Shown here: one piece after another, positions 24,485-32,453 of the stretch | Numbering within the stretch: position 1 is the stretch's first letter | Layout of the letters: each line of letters begins with the position of its first letter | Source: an uncultured Collinsella sp. | Lineage (GTDB): Bacteria > Actinomycetota > Coriobacteriia > Coriobacteriales > Coriobacteriaceae | Direction of reading: 5' to 3' | DNA length: 64,000 nt | NCBI GenBank assembly: GCA_958443265.1 | Contig: CAUCKA010000009.1 | Coordinates: 13,399 to 77,398 of the forward strand | Notes under the pieces: generated by a model | What the model saw: the letters and a program-made list of their open reading frames with translations, nothing else | Told to the model about the DNA's origin: nothing | Databases searched by the model: none | Program-made: the position numbers and the translations under genes

Positions 24485-25332
24485 TGGCTATCCAGAACAC
24501 CGACCTCAAAGAGGCCAAGAAGGACGCGATTATGACTCCCGATATGTATCGGAGCATGTTCCTTCGCCAGTTTACGAGCCAGTGCTCGCAGTCGTACGAC
24601 AAGATGATGGCAATGGGCTTCATGTACACCATTCAGAAGCCCCTGCGAAAGATCTACCCCAACGACGACGATTACTATGCGGCGCTCGATCGCCATACCG
24701 AGTTCTTTAACATCACGCCTCATGTGCTTCCGTTTGTAGCCGGCCTTACGGTTTCGATGGAAGAGCAGGCGGCTGCCGATAAGAACTTCGACACGTCCTC
24801 GATTAACGCCATGAAGGTCGGCCTCATGGGACCGCTTTCCGGCATCGGCGATTCGTTCTACTGGGGTACGTTCCGCGTGGTCGCCGCCGGCATTGGTATT
24901 GGCATCGCGTCGACGGGCAACCCGCTCGGCCCCATCGTGTATGCGCTCATCTACTCCGTGATTAACTTTGCAACGCGTATCGTCGCCGCCCATCTGGGTT
25001 ACGACTTGGGAACCAAGTTTTTGCAGCAGTCCGAAGAGAGCAACCTTATGTCTCGCATGACGCATGCTGCCGGTGTCCTCGGAATGACCGTTATCGGCGC
25101 CATGATTGCGGCACAGGTCTCGCTGTCCACGGCTTTGACCTTTGACGTGGGTGGTTCGGAGATTGTCCTGCAGGATCTGTTCGATTCGATCTTCCCCGGT
25201 CTGCTGCCCTTGCTGGCAACGTTCGCTTGCGTTGCCCTCTATAAAAAGGGCGTCAAGACCATTTGGATCATCTTGGGCATCTTCGCAATCTGCATCATCG
25301 GAACGGGCTTGGGAGTGTTCGCGGCGGCGTAA
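24484..25332 (+). CDS. PTS mannose-family EIID permease subunit, cluster C
   Basis: EIID subunit, 282 aa. Typical features are YRSMFLRQFTSQCSQSYDKM at the N-terminus, the MGLMGPLSGIGDS-type motif (here VGLMGPLSGIGDSFYWGTF, about residues 116-134) and C-terminal hydrophobic helices. It is translationally coupled to EIIC by a 1-bp overlap. It is the last gene of the cluster, followed by a clear terminator and then an IS200-type element. Confidence 0.93.
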   Translation: MAIQNTDLKEAKKDAIMTPDMYRSMFLRQFTSQCSQSYDKMMAMGFMYTIQKPLRKIYPNDDDYYAALDRHTEFFNITPHVLPFVAGLTVSMEEQAAADKNFDTSSINAMKVGLMGPLSGIGDSFYWGTFRVVAAGIGIGIASTGNPLGPIVYALIYSVINFATRIVAAHLGYDLGTKFLQQSEESNLMSRMTHAAGVLGMTVIGAMIAAQVSLSTALTFDVGGSEIVLQDLFDSIFPGLLPLLATFACVALYKKGVKTIWIILGIFAICIIGTGLGVFAAA

Positions 25333-25377
25333 TGTTGACTGCTATGCTCGCGCGTTGGATAACTAACTGACCGTTTG

Positions 25378-25412
25378 AAAACGGGGCTCGGCGTAAGGCC
25401 GGCCCCGTTTTT
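25378..25412 (+). terminator. Terminator of PTS cluster C
   Basis: AAACGGGGC (25379-25387) pairs with GCCCCGTTT (25402-25410) and is followed by further T. It lies 46 bp after the EIID stop. Confidence 0.85.
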
Positions 25413-25419
25413 GTTCAAG

Positions 25420-26160
25420 ACTTTAGTCTGCTGGCCGCGCAGCGGCCAGCTTTAAACCACCCGCTACGCGGGTGGAGACAAACGGCTTTACAAAGCCACC
25501 CCTCCGACCGATATTGACGATTGTTCAGGCCGTCAAGAATTCGAGTCGAAGGGGTGGTCGCCATGGCCCAGAAGGCCTACAGCCTTTCCCACACGAAGTG
25601 GATGTGCAAGTACCACATCGTGTTCACGCCGAAGTATAGGCGCAAAGTGATCTGCAACCAAATCAGGAGCGACATAGGGGAGATCCTCAGGAAGCTGTGC
25701 GAGTACAAGGGGATCGAGATAATCGAGGGGCACCTGATGCCCGACCACGTGCACGTGCTGCTGGCGATCCCGCCGAAGTACAGCGTCGCGAGCGTCATGG
25801 GCCACCTGAAGGGGAAGAGCTCGCTGATGATATTCGACAGGCACGCCAGCCTCAAGTGCAAGTTCGGCAACAGGAAGTTCTGGGCGGAGGGCTACTACGT
25901 GTCCACCGTCGGCCTGAACGAGGCGACGATCGCCAAGTACATCAGGGAGCAGGAGTCCCACGACATCGCGCTGGACAAGCTGAGCGTGAAGGAGTACGAG
26001 GACCCCTTCAAGAGGGGGTGATGCCGCCGGTTCGACCGGCGCGCCACGGGTCAAGATGCACTAGGCCTGGACGAAGTCCGGGCCCGCGCCTTTAGACGCG
26101 AGCCCGGGGCCCGTGGGTTATACCCTAAGAGCAAACCACCCTTTTTAAGGGTGGTTCTGA
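25420..26160 (+). mobile_element. IS200/IS605-family element, tnpA only
   Basis: The left end carries hairpins CTGGCCGC/GCGGCCAG (from 25431) and CCACCCGC/GCGGGTGG (25458-25476). The right end carries CCACCCTTT/AAGGGTGG (about 26137-26155). The two ACCACCC hairpins match each other, as expected for the subterminal structures recognised by a Y1 transposase. There are no terminal inverted repeats or target duplications, as usual for the family. Exact tips cannot be fixed by eye. It sits just past the cluster C terminator. Confidence 0.8.
25563..26021 (+). CDS. tnpA: IS200/IS605 family transposase TnpA
   Basis: Y1 HUH single-strand transposase, 152 aa, intact. The HUH motif is His62-Val-His64 in GHLMPDHVHVLLAIPP. 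The catalytic tyrosine is most likely Tyr126 in ATIAKYIREQ. The N-terminus has CKYHIVFTPKYRRKVI. There is no TnpB. Arginine codons are largely AGG, unlike the CGC/CGT of neighbouring genes, which points to recent acquisition from another host. Confidence 0.93.
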   Translation: MAQKAYSLSHTKWMCKYHIVFTPKYRRKVICNQIRSDIGEILRKLCEYKGIEIIEGHLMPDHVHVLLAIPPKYSVASVMGHLKGKSSLMIFDRHASLKCKFGNRKFWAEGYYVSTVGLNEATIAKYIREQESHDIALDKLSVKEYEDPFKRG

Positions 26161-26211
26161 TTTGAGGGATTTTCCAACCGTCCAATAGTCCAGGCCCATG
26201 CATCACTCACG

Positions 26212-26281
26212 TATCTCTCATCTCTCATTCATCACTAATACGAGAGATAACAGAAAGACGAGAGATAAATATGAGAGATAA
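26212..26281 (+). promoter_or_regulatory. GAGAGATAA operator-like array, copy 1
   Basis: GAGAGATAA occurs at 26242, 26260 and 26273 (spacings 18 and 13 bp). It is preceded by inverted TATCTCTC at 26212 and a related TCTCTC at 26221. The whole pattern is repeated at 26383-26446. The next gene encodes a DNA-binding AlbA_2 regulator, so these are candidate autoregulatory sites. Confidence 0.6.
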
Positions 26282-26382
26282 CTGAGCAGCAAAGAGACAG
26301 GCAATCATGGTATTATCTCAATACCGATTGTTCTACCAGCAAAAACATGTTTATATGAAACAGATGGCAGACATCTTATCTT

Positions 26383-26446
26383 TTATCTCTCACTCATCTC
26401 TAATATGAGAGATAACAGAAAGATGAGAGATAATTACGAGAGATAA
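26383..26446 (+). promoter_or_regulatory. GAGAGATAA operator-like array, copy 2
   Basis: Inverted TTATCTCTC (26383-26391) is followed by GAGAGATAA at 26407, 26425 and 26438, again with 18- and 13-bp spacings. It ends about 60 bp before the start codon of the AlbA_2 gene. Confidence 0.6.
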
Positions 26447-26508
26447 CTGAGAGACGCAGGAAATCTATTCGCGGCATTCTTCGCAGAACCGAGCGAAAGG
26501 ACGTGCAG

Positions 26509-27975
26509 ATGAACGAAAACGAACTGACCGGTCTGCTCGAGTCTTTAAGGCGCATGGGCTCGGACGATCTTAACGTCGAGGTCAAGGAGAGCGCCACGAC
26601 GCTTTCCCGCGACGTATGGGAAACGGTCAGCGCTTTCGCAAACACCGCCGGCGGCATCATCGTACTCGGAGTGAGCGAGCGCGCGGGTTTTGTTCCAGTT
26701 GCAAACTTTGAGACCGAGAAAGTGCTCAACCAATTCGTGGCGGGCATGGGCGATGCCGGCGGTCGCGGAAAGCTGGCCAATCCGCCCAAATACACCATTG
26801 AGCGCGTGGAGCTTCGGGGTACCGTTGTTCTCGTTATCACGATTGAGGAGCTCGACCCGTCTAGCAAGCCTTGCTATGTCATAGAGCGGGGCGCTCAAGG
26901 TGGCAGCTACAAACGCATCGATGACAAAGATGTCCCGCTTTCGTCGACCGAGGTGCTCGCGTTGGCGTCATACGGTCGAGCGACTCCGAGCGATCGCGAC
27001 GCGGTGGCGGGCGCGGGCGCGGACGATCTCGACGAGACGCTGGTCGACCGTACGATAGATCGGGCTTTCTCGTTGACGCCCCGGGCAATGCGCGGCGCGC
27101 CGGACAAACAAACGAAGCTGGAGCGCCTAAATTTCCTTGATTCCCAGGGCAATGTCACCAAGGCTGGACTCCTAGTTGCGGGCACCTACCCTCAGCAGTT
27201 TTATCCCAAGCTCTTTATCGACATGGCTGTCTATGCGGGGACCCGGAAAGGCACGGCGGGGTCGCTGAGGTTCATGGACCGCACAATCTGTGAGGGAACG
27301 TTGGGCGAGATGATCTCGGATGCTGTCGCGGCCGTCGCCAAGAATTTGCGGCGAACCTCGACCGTCCAAGGCGTCTCGCGTGTCGACTCGCTGGAGATTC
27401 CCGAGGAGGTTCTGCGCGAGGCAATCGCCAACGCCGTAATCCATCGAGAATACGGGGATCGGTTCTGTGGACAATCGATTGCCGTCGACGTCTTTGACGA
27501 TCGTGTCGAGGTGACGAATCCTGGCGGCCTTTACGGGGGAAAGACTCGCGAGAACTTGTTTGACGGCAGCTCCCGATGCCGTAATGCAACGCTCGTGAAA
27601 CTCATGTCGATTGTTCCACTGCCGGATGGCGCAGGCTCGCCGGCTGAGGGAAATGGCTCGGGCATCCCGATGATGATCGATGCCATGCGCGCACATGGTC
27701 TGGTAGGGCCCCTGTTCTGCCCGGGGTTCGATCGGTTCAAGGTCGTACTTTACCGTTCAAAGATCGAGCCGGTCGATCATGGCGGGGACTTGATTATGAC
27801 GGCACTCAAGCGCTACGGCGAATTGGGGACGCGCGAACTGGCGGAGCGCACGGGACTCACGGTTTCCCAGGTTAGGGCACGCGTCAATGCACTCATTGCG
27901 CAGGGTGAGCTTGAGCCGACGGCGCCGTCGACAAGCCGCAACCGCAAATATCGACTGTCAGAGCGCGTGGAATAA
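26509..27975 (+). CDS. AlbA_2 (Schlafen-like) ATP-binding transcriptional regulator
   Basis: Protein of 488 aa. The N-terminal AlbA_2 domain (about 15-130) has VEVKESATTLSRDVWETVSA and NTAGGIIVLGVSE. A C-terminal HATPase_c_4 region (about 305-400) has LREAIANAVIHREYG and VEVTNPGGLYGG. It ends in a winged helix (about 430-485) with LGTRELAERTGLTVSQVRAR. ATG 26509 follows GAAAGG by 8 bp; the in-frame GTG at 26503 is too close. These proteins are often called divergent AAA-4 regulators, and some act in phage defence. Upstream arrays suggest self-regulation. Confidence 0.85.
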   Translation: MNENELTGLLESLRRMGSDDLNVEVKESATTLSRDVWETVSAFANTAGGIIVLGVSERAGFVPVANFETEKVLNQFVAGMGDAGGRGKLANPPKYTIERVELRGTVVLVITIEELDPSSKPCYVIERGAQGGSYKRIDDKDVPLSSTEVLALASYGRATPSDRDAVAGAGADDLDETLVDRTIDRAFSLTPRAMRGAPDKQTKLERLNFLDSQGNVTKAGLLVAGTYPQQFYPKLFIDMAVYAGTRKGTAGSLRFMDRTICEGTLGEMISDAVAAVAKNLRRTSTVQGVSRVDSLEIPEEVLREAIANAVIHREYGDRFCGQSIAVDVFDDRVEVTNPGGLYGGKTRENLFDGSSRCRNATLVKLMSIVPLPDGAGSPAEGNGSGIPMMIDAMRAHGLVGPLFCPGFDRFKVVLYRSKIEPVDHGGDLIMTALKRYGELGTRELAERTGLTVSQVRARVNALIAQGELEPTAPSTSRNRKYRLSERVE

Positions 27976-28075
27976 ATGCGTTAGTGGACGAGGCGACCCA
28001 ATAATCGACCCTCAATTGGCGCCCACTAAGGTAAAGCAGTTGTTGCCCAGTCGACGGTGATGCTAAAGACTCGGC

Positions 28076-28567
28076 TTACGCCGGCATGGCCCCGAACCCG
28101 CCCATCAAGAACAGCCTAAGAACCAGCTTGATGACAAATCCCGGTTTGACTTCAGCCGTGCCAAAGACGCTGCGCTCGGCGAGCTCGCTGCAGTATGCGT
28201 AGATATCGCGGATAAGGTCCGCGCCCGAAAGCGTAAACATGTAGCCTGCGTCCGAAAGCGCATTGGGTGCGGCGGGCAACTTGGCCATGTGGCAGAACGT
28301 TTGCAGGTCGGGCGCCATAACATTCTGGTAGTCGAGGTGGCCGCTGGTATCCTGTGCGGCAAGCTCCAATTGGCGCACAAAATTCAGCGCCGCCGCTAAC
28401 ACAAAGCTCGGCGTAGGCGCATTGACGTCCTGAGTGGTCGCCACGAGCCTGCCCGCCGCCTGCGTGACAAGCCAAGCGACCTCGCGCTGGCAACGCACGG
28501 CCTTGCGCGTAACCGGCTTGATGGACGAAGAAGAAACGCTTCCCTTAGGCGGATTCGAAGCAGCCAT
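28076..28567 (-). CDS. Hypothetical protein, function unknown
   Basis: Not recognised; 163 aa. The N-terminus is Ser/Pro/Lys-rich (AASNPPKGSVSSSS) and then mostly helical, with three cysteines and a final hydrophobic segment (FVIKLVLRLFLMGGFGAM) that could be a membrane anchor. There is no signal peptide. The ATG at 28567 follows GGGAGG by 5 bp, which supports it as a real gene. It is divergent from the HNH nuclease gene, with only 11 bp between start codons, so the two could share control. Confidence 0.6.
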   Translation of the reverse strand: MAASNPPKGSVSSSSIKPVTRKAVRCQREVAWLVTQAAGRLVATTQDVNAPTPSFVLAAALNFVRQLELAAQDTSGHLDYQNVMAPDLQTFCHMAKLPAAPNALSDAGYMFTLSGADLIRDIYAYCSELAERSVFGTAEVKPGFVIKLVLRLFLMGGFGAMPA

Positions 28568-28578
28568 AAGACCCTCCC

Positions 28579-29451
28579 ATGAACAATCCGGCCCAACAGG
28601 CCCGGACGAAACACGTGCTACATCAGTATACAGGGGAGTGGGGTAGTGGGGCACAAGCGCGCCAACGTCAAACCGAGAGCATCAACGATGTGCCTCCGCT
28701 CTATTTGGACGATGGTACGTGGGTCATTAAGTACTCGGTTCAAGCGCCGGGTACCGTTGGTTTTCGAGACCAGAATTACAACCGTAAAATGCTCAACTGC
28801 ATGGAATGTGGCGTTCCAGTCGGAGTCATATTTGCAACCGAGGTGGGCTATAAGGTGCTCGGCCTTGCGTTTGTTGAGCGGTTCGAGCCCGAAAACGGAT
28901 GGTTTGTTCTGCACGGTCCTGTTCATAAAGGCGGACCGGACCCTCGTTTTGCGCCCGACATGAGCTATCTGAAGCACATGCCCGTCGATATTGAGTTTGC
29001 CGGACAGGGTACGACCGACGACGAAAAGGTCCGCTATGCGTTAAGGCGCGAGCGATTGGGGCAACAATGGTTCCGCAAGCAGCTCGTTGCCGCCTATGAT
29101 GGCCGTTGCGCGGTGTCGGACTGCGGCGTCAGCGAAGCTCTGGAGGCTGCACATATCGAGAATTACTCGGGACCCAAATCGCAGGTTGCCAGCAACGGCA
29201 TTCTGCTTCGGCGCGACTTACATGCTTTATTCGATGCTCATCTGATTTCGTTTGAGCCTGTTTGCGGCGAATATCGGCTGTGCGGATCGTACCTGCTGGA
29301 TAAGACCGACTACGTTTCCTTTGCGGGTGCGACGCTAAGGCAGCCGAATGAGCGTCAGTGGCGACCCAATACGGTGTTTCTTGAGGCCCATCGCATCGAG
29401 TTCGATCGCTCGGAAAAGAAGCGTGAAAAGGCGGGGCTTCTGCCGTATTAG
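28579..29451 (+). CDS. HNH endonuclease
   Basis: Protein of 290 aa. The C-terminal third carries a classical restriction-type HNH fold: RCAVSDCGVSEALEAAHIEN, with His192, then SNGILLRRDLHALFDAHLI with the Asn and second His. The N-terminal 170 residues have no family I can name; they include two cysteines in NCMECG. The start is uncertain because no Shine-Dalgarno precedes ATG 28579. No methyltransferase adjoins, so this is either a lone modification-dependent nuclease or part of a defence remnant with the AlbA_2 gene. Confidence 0.75.
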   Translation: MNNPAQQARTKHVLHQYTGEWGSGAQARQRQTESINDVPPLYLDDGTWVIKYSVQAPGTVGFRDQNYNRKMLNCMECGVPVGVIFATEVGYKVLGLAFVERFEPENGWFVLHGPVHKGGPDPRFAPDMSYLKHMPVDIEFAGQGTTDDEKVRYALRRERLGQQWFRKQLVAAYDGRCAVSDCGVSEALEAAHIENYSGPKSQVASNGILLRRDLHALFDAHLISFEPVCGEYRLCGSYLLDKTDYVSFAGATLRQPNERQWRPNTVFLEAHRIEFDRSEKKREKAGLLPY

Positions 29452-29573
29452 CGTATTTGGCTTTGGCGGTCTTTTACGATCGTGTCTTTTGATCGGATCG
29501 CGTGGCGATGCAATCTCGCGCGCACTTGCTGGTGCATGCTCTTCCTGGTTTGAATAACGGGAAGGGAGCGAGC

Positions 29574-29858
29574 GTGGGCTGGCGAGGCGATATTGCGATG
29601 GGGAAGTACGGAAAACTGCCGCGTGCCCTTATAGACAACAATATGTTTCCGAGCGTAGAGGTTGATTGCGGGTCGTTTGTCGTCACCTGCCCTTGCTGCG
29701 GCTCGCAAATACCGTGTCTCGACATTCGGTTCATCGATGCACGTGACAGGTTCAGCGACGAAGTGAGGAAACGTACGGGCGTTCATATGCCGGTGTATCC
29801 GGAGAAATGCCCTGTTTGTGGCCTCGATATCGTGTACGACGCCGGCGACGAGGGATAG
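29574..29858 (+). CDS. Small zinc-ribbon protein, function unknown
   Basis: About 94 aa. Two CPxCG knuckles, TCPCCGSQ and KCPVCGLD, about 40 residues apart, would bind one zinc ion. No further domain is recognised. GTG 29574 is chosen because GGGAAGGGAG ends 5 bp upstream; an ATG further 5' at 29502 lacks a site. It could be a small nucleic-acid-binding protein. It sits between the HNH gene and a DUF5710 gene of opposite strand. Confidence 0.6.
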   Translation: MGWRGDIAMGKYGKLPRALIDNNMFPSVEVDCGSFVVTCPCCGSQIPCLDIRFIDARDRFSDEVRKRTGVHMPVYPEKCPVCGLDIVYDAGDEG

Positions 29859-29896
29859 GTGATGCGGAGGAGCTGGCTGTGAAAGCCTCTCCGCCC

Positions 29897-30583
29897 CTAC
29901 AAATAAATCCCCTCACCGAGCTGCTTGTGGAACTCGGCGTGATGGTCGCGTGCCCAGGTAAAGAGCGCCTGGTCAAAGTCGGTGCGCGTGGCCGGGACGC
30001 CAAAGACGCCGGCAACTTCGACGCGCACAAACTCCAGTGCCGGCAGCTTGTTGATGGCAGTGAGGGTAAACGGGGACGAGGGCTCCTCGAACAGATAGCG
30101 GCTGCCTTGCAGCGCGTCGCAACTGGTGCACGTGTTGCCGAGCGACGGGGCTTTGGAAGCTCGCGCTCCTACGGGCTTGTAGCCGCAGCGTTTATGAAGG
30201 TAGTCGCGGATCTCGCCCGGCACGCAGCCAAGAGCGGGCACGATGGCGAGTGCGTTGGCTCTGGCCGTGTCGATGGCAATGTGCCCGGCTTCGTTGGGCG
30301 CGTGCGCGATAACGATGCTCTCGTCATTATCGGTTCGATAGGGAATGCCGAAGGCCGCGACCGAGGTCTCTTTGTGACACTTCCAGCATTCGCGCTTGCC
30401 CAGTACTAGATATATATACGGCGCCGAGGGGTCGGATCGGTCAACACCGGGCAGCCACTCGGCAAAGGGCCCGGGGTTGACGCCGCTGGGTACATACCAG
30501 ATCTTCTTGGTCCGGTCCCATTTGGCGCCCAGCGCCTTGGCTTCTTCTTTGTGCGAAAAGGGGACATCGAGCTCGGTGCGCAT
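29897..30583 (-). CDS. DUF5710 domain-containing protein
   Basis: Protein of 228 aa. The N-terminal 50 residues are a DUF5710 domain (LDVPFSHKEEAKALGAKWD and KKIWYVP), a module often found in plasmid and phage primases and nucleic-acid enzymes. The rest contains a zinc-knuckle-like pattern (ECWKCHKET and NTCTSCDAL) and ends in DFDQALFTWARDHHAEFHKQ. The ATG at 30583 follows AAGGAG by 5 bp. Function unknown. Confidence 0.7.
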   Translation of the reverse strand: MRTELDVPFSHKEEAKALGAKWDRTKKIWYVPSGVNPGPFAEWLPGVDRSDPSAPYIYLVLGKRECWKCHKETSVAAFGIPYRTDNDESIVIAHAPNEAGHIAIDTARANALAIVPALGCVPGEIRDYLHKRCGYKPVGARASKAPSLGNTCTSCDALQGSRYLFEEPSSPFTLTAINKLPALEFVRVEVAGVFGVPATRTDFDQALFTWARDHHAEFHKQLGEGIYL

Positions 30584-30888
30584 GGCGGCTCCTTGGTGCT
30601 GCAGGTGCAAGTGGCTCAAGGATACCGCAGGGCGCAGACATCGCGGCGTTTTGCTGAGAAGTTGCGGTGCGGACTGATTGGTTATGCCGATGGATAGATT
30701 GGCAAGTAGATGGTCGGCTTTTGACCAGTTGGGCGGTTGGAGCAGTTTGCGGCGCAGTTTTGTGCCTGGCTATTGTTGATGTTGGGGTATTGAATTTGTT
30801 TGGCTTCCATTCGTCAGGTGAATTGATGCTACGTTGCGATGACGGTTGGAGCTGCCAGCGGATTTGGCGACATAAAACAAAACAGCCC
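30584..30888. other. Intergenic region without recognisable gene
   Basis: I see no convincing coding sequence here. The plus-strand open frame that crosses it runs into the tRNA gene and has no family resemblance. The only clear signal is the tRNA terminator at the right end. Confidence 0.5.
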
Positions 30889-30904
30889 AGAGACATAGCC
30901 TCTG
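30874..30904 (-). terminator. Terminator of tRNA-Val
   Basis: CAGAG/CTCTG arms (30889-30893 and 30900-30904) and, in the minus direction, a T-rich tract complementary to 30874-30883 lie 14 bp past the tRNA 3' end. Confidence 0.55.
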
Positions 30905-30917
30905 AACTGCGAACATT

Positions 30918-30992
30918 TGGTGGGCGTTAGAAGATTTGAACTTCTGACCTCTTCCGTGTCAGGGAAGCGCTCTCCCCCTGAGCTAAACGCCC
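30918..30992 (-). tRNA. tRNA-Val (anticodon GAC)
   Basis: Read on the minus strand, GGGCGTT and AACGCCC form the acceptor stem, followed by A and an encoded CCA. The D arm has AGCTCAGGGGGAGAGC. The anticodon stem CTTCC/GGAAG encloses CTGACAC, giving anticodon GAC. The T arm is AGAAG-TTCAAAT-CTTCT. Confidence 0.97.
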
Positions 30993-31281
30993 GATCAAGG
31001 GTGCGCAAGTGCGCAAGGGATAATATAACGGAGCCTGAACTCGGTGGCAAGAACATTTTTAAAAATCGCTTACATTGTGGAATTCGGGGGCTTTGTCATA
31101 TCCATTTCAAAAGAGTCTGCTGCCGCGATTTGGCTGTCGACCAATGCAAAGCCATTGCGGTATCGAGCTATGGAAAGACGCCTGCGGAATTGTCCTACCG
31201 ATAAGCGGACAAGCCTCCAGCTGGTGCCTTCACCGTGGTAAGGTAAGCCGAATTGTTTCCAGGCTGTTTCGGGGGAGTGGA

Positions 31282-32304
31282 ATGAGCAAAGAGTGTGTCG
31301 AGCAGGTCGAAGGCGCAGGGGCTTCGGTGCCGATGACCGATATATCGAACATTGATGTGCCCGAGGGCACCGACGAGCTCAGCCGCAACACCCGTCGCGC
31401 ATGGCGCGAGCGCCTTAACGATGCGTCGTCGCGCAAGATGATCACGGGCGTCTTGGCTACGCTGGTGGGCGGTTCGTTTTGGGGCTTCTCGGGCACCAGC
31501 GCGAGCTTTCTGTTCGATACCTACCACGTCGACACCTTGTGGCTTATGAGCGTGCGTCAGATTCTCGCCGGTCTACTCTTTATGGCCGTGGTTGTTACGC
31601 GCGACCGCGAGCGCCTGATTAAGCTCTGGACCACACCCGCCGACCGCAAACAGCTGCTGCTCTTTACCGCCTTTGGCCTGCTGTTCAACCAGTTTTGCTA
31701 TCTTTCGGCCGTGCGCCTGACGAACGCCGGGACCGCGGCGGTGCTCCAGTGCCTGCAGCTCGTTATCATCATGGGCTACACCTGCGTGATCGATCGCCGC
31801 ATGCCGCGTACTCGCGAAGTCATCGGCATTGGCCTGGCTCTGGGTGGAACCTTTTTAATCGCCACCGGCGGCGACCCCACCAGCCTGAATATCTCGCCGC
31901 TTGGCCTGGTAGCAGGTCTTATGTGTGCGGTCAGCGCCGCGTGCATGGCGGTGATTCCCGCCAAGATCCTGCCCGAATACGGCAGCCCCATCGTCACGGG
32001 CTCGGCAATGCTCGCGGCGGGCGTGGTCTCGTGCGTCTTCGTGCAGCCCTGGGCGCATATGCCGGCGCTCGACGCCGCCGGCATCGAGGCGCTCGCGGTG
32101 TTCGTGGTTATCGGCTCGTTTTTTGCTTACATGCTTTATATGCAGGGCGTTAAGGACATCGGCTCGGTGCGCGCGAGCCTCATCGGAACTGTGGAGCCGG
32201 TTTCGGCGACCATCACCAGCGCCGTTATGTTGGGCACGGTGTTTTTGCCGACCGACCTTATCGGCTTTGCCATGATCATCGTGATGATGTTCCTCACGGT
32301 GTAG
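31282..32304 (+). CDS. EamA/DMT-family transporter
   Basis: Ten-helix drug/metabolite transporter, 340 aa. A cytoplasmic N-terminal extension of about 55 hydrophilic residues precedes the first helix (VLATLVGGSFWGFSGTSASF). The two EamA repeats follow, with FGLLFNQFCYLSAVRLTNAG and YMLYMQGVKDIGSVRASLIG as typical segments. ATG 31282 is chosen for GGGGGAG upstream; the longer open frame has none. The substrate is unknown. It lies beside tRNA-Val and is probably monocistronic. Confidence 0.9.
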   Translation: MSKECVEQVEGAGASVPMTDISNIDVPEGTDELSRNTRRAWRERLNDASSRKMITGVLATLVGGSFWGFSGTSASFLFDTYHVDTLWLMSVRQILAGLLFMAVVVTRDRERLIKLWTTPADRKQLLLFTAFGLLFNQFCYLSAVRLTNAGTAAVLQCLQLVIIMGYTCVIDRRMPRTREVIGIGLALGGTFLIATGGDPTSLNISPLGLVAGLMCAVSAACMAVIPAKILPEYGSPIVTGSAMLAAGVVSCVFVQPWAHMPALDAAGIEALAVFVVIGSFFAYMLYMQGVKDIGSVRASLIGTVEPVSATITSAVMLGTVFLPTDLIGFAMIIVMMFLTV

Positions 32305-32453
32305 CTGGCGCCGCCGCCAAGACAGAAAAGGTGTTGTGCCGCATTTTCGCCAATTGATGTCCGTGTCTGGAGTTTAGCTGTCGATGCTCAAAATGCCATA
32401 AACTAGTAACATTATGGACTTTTTCATTGCGACTCAATTGCGAGGATTTCTTT

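Noticed and set aside
26212..26446. CRISPR array
   Set aside because: Repeats are only 9 bp with 4-9 bp gaps and two inverted copies; no spacers of CRISPR length and no cas genes.
30667..30930. 87-codon frame running into tRNA-Val
   Set aside because: Overlaps the tRNA terminator and the tRNA 3' end; no ribosome site.
30918..30992. tRNA-Val as a proven attachment site
   Set aside because: I found no repeat of the tRNA 3' end in the accessory stretch and no integrase gene in the window.
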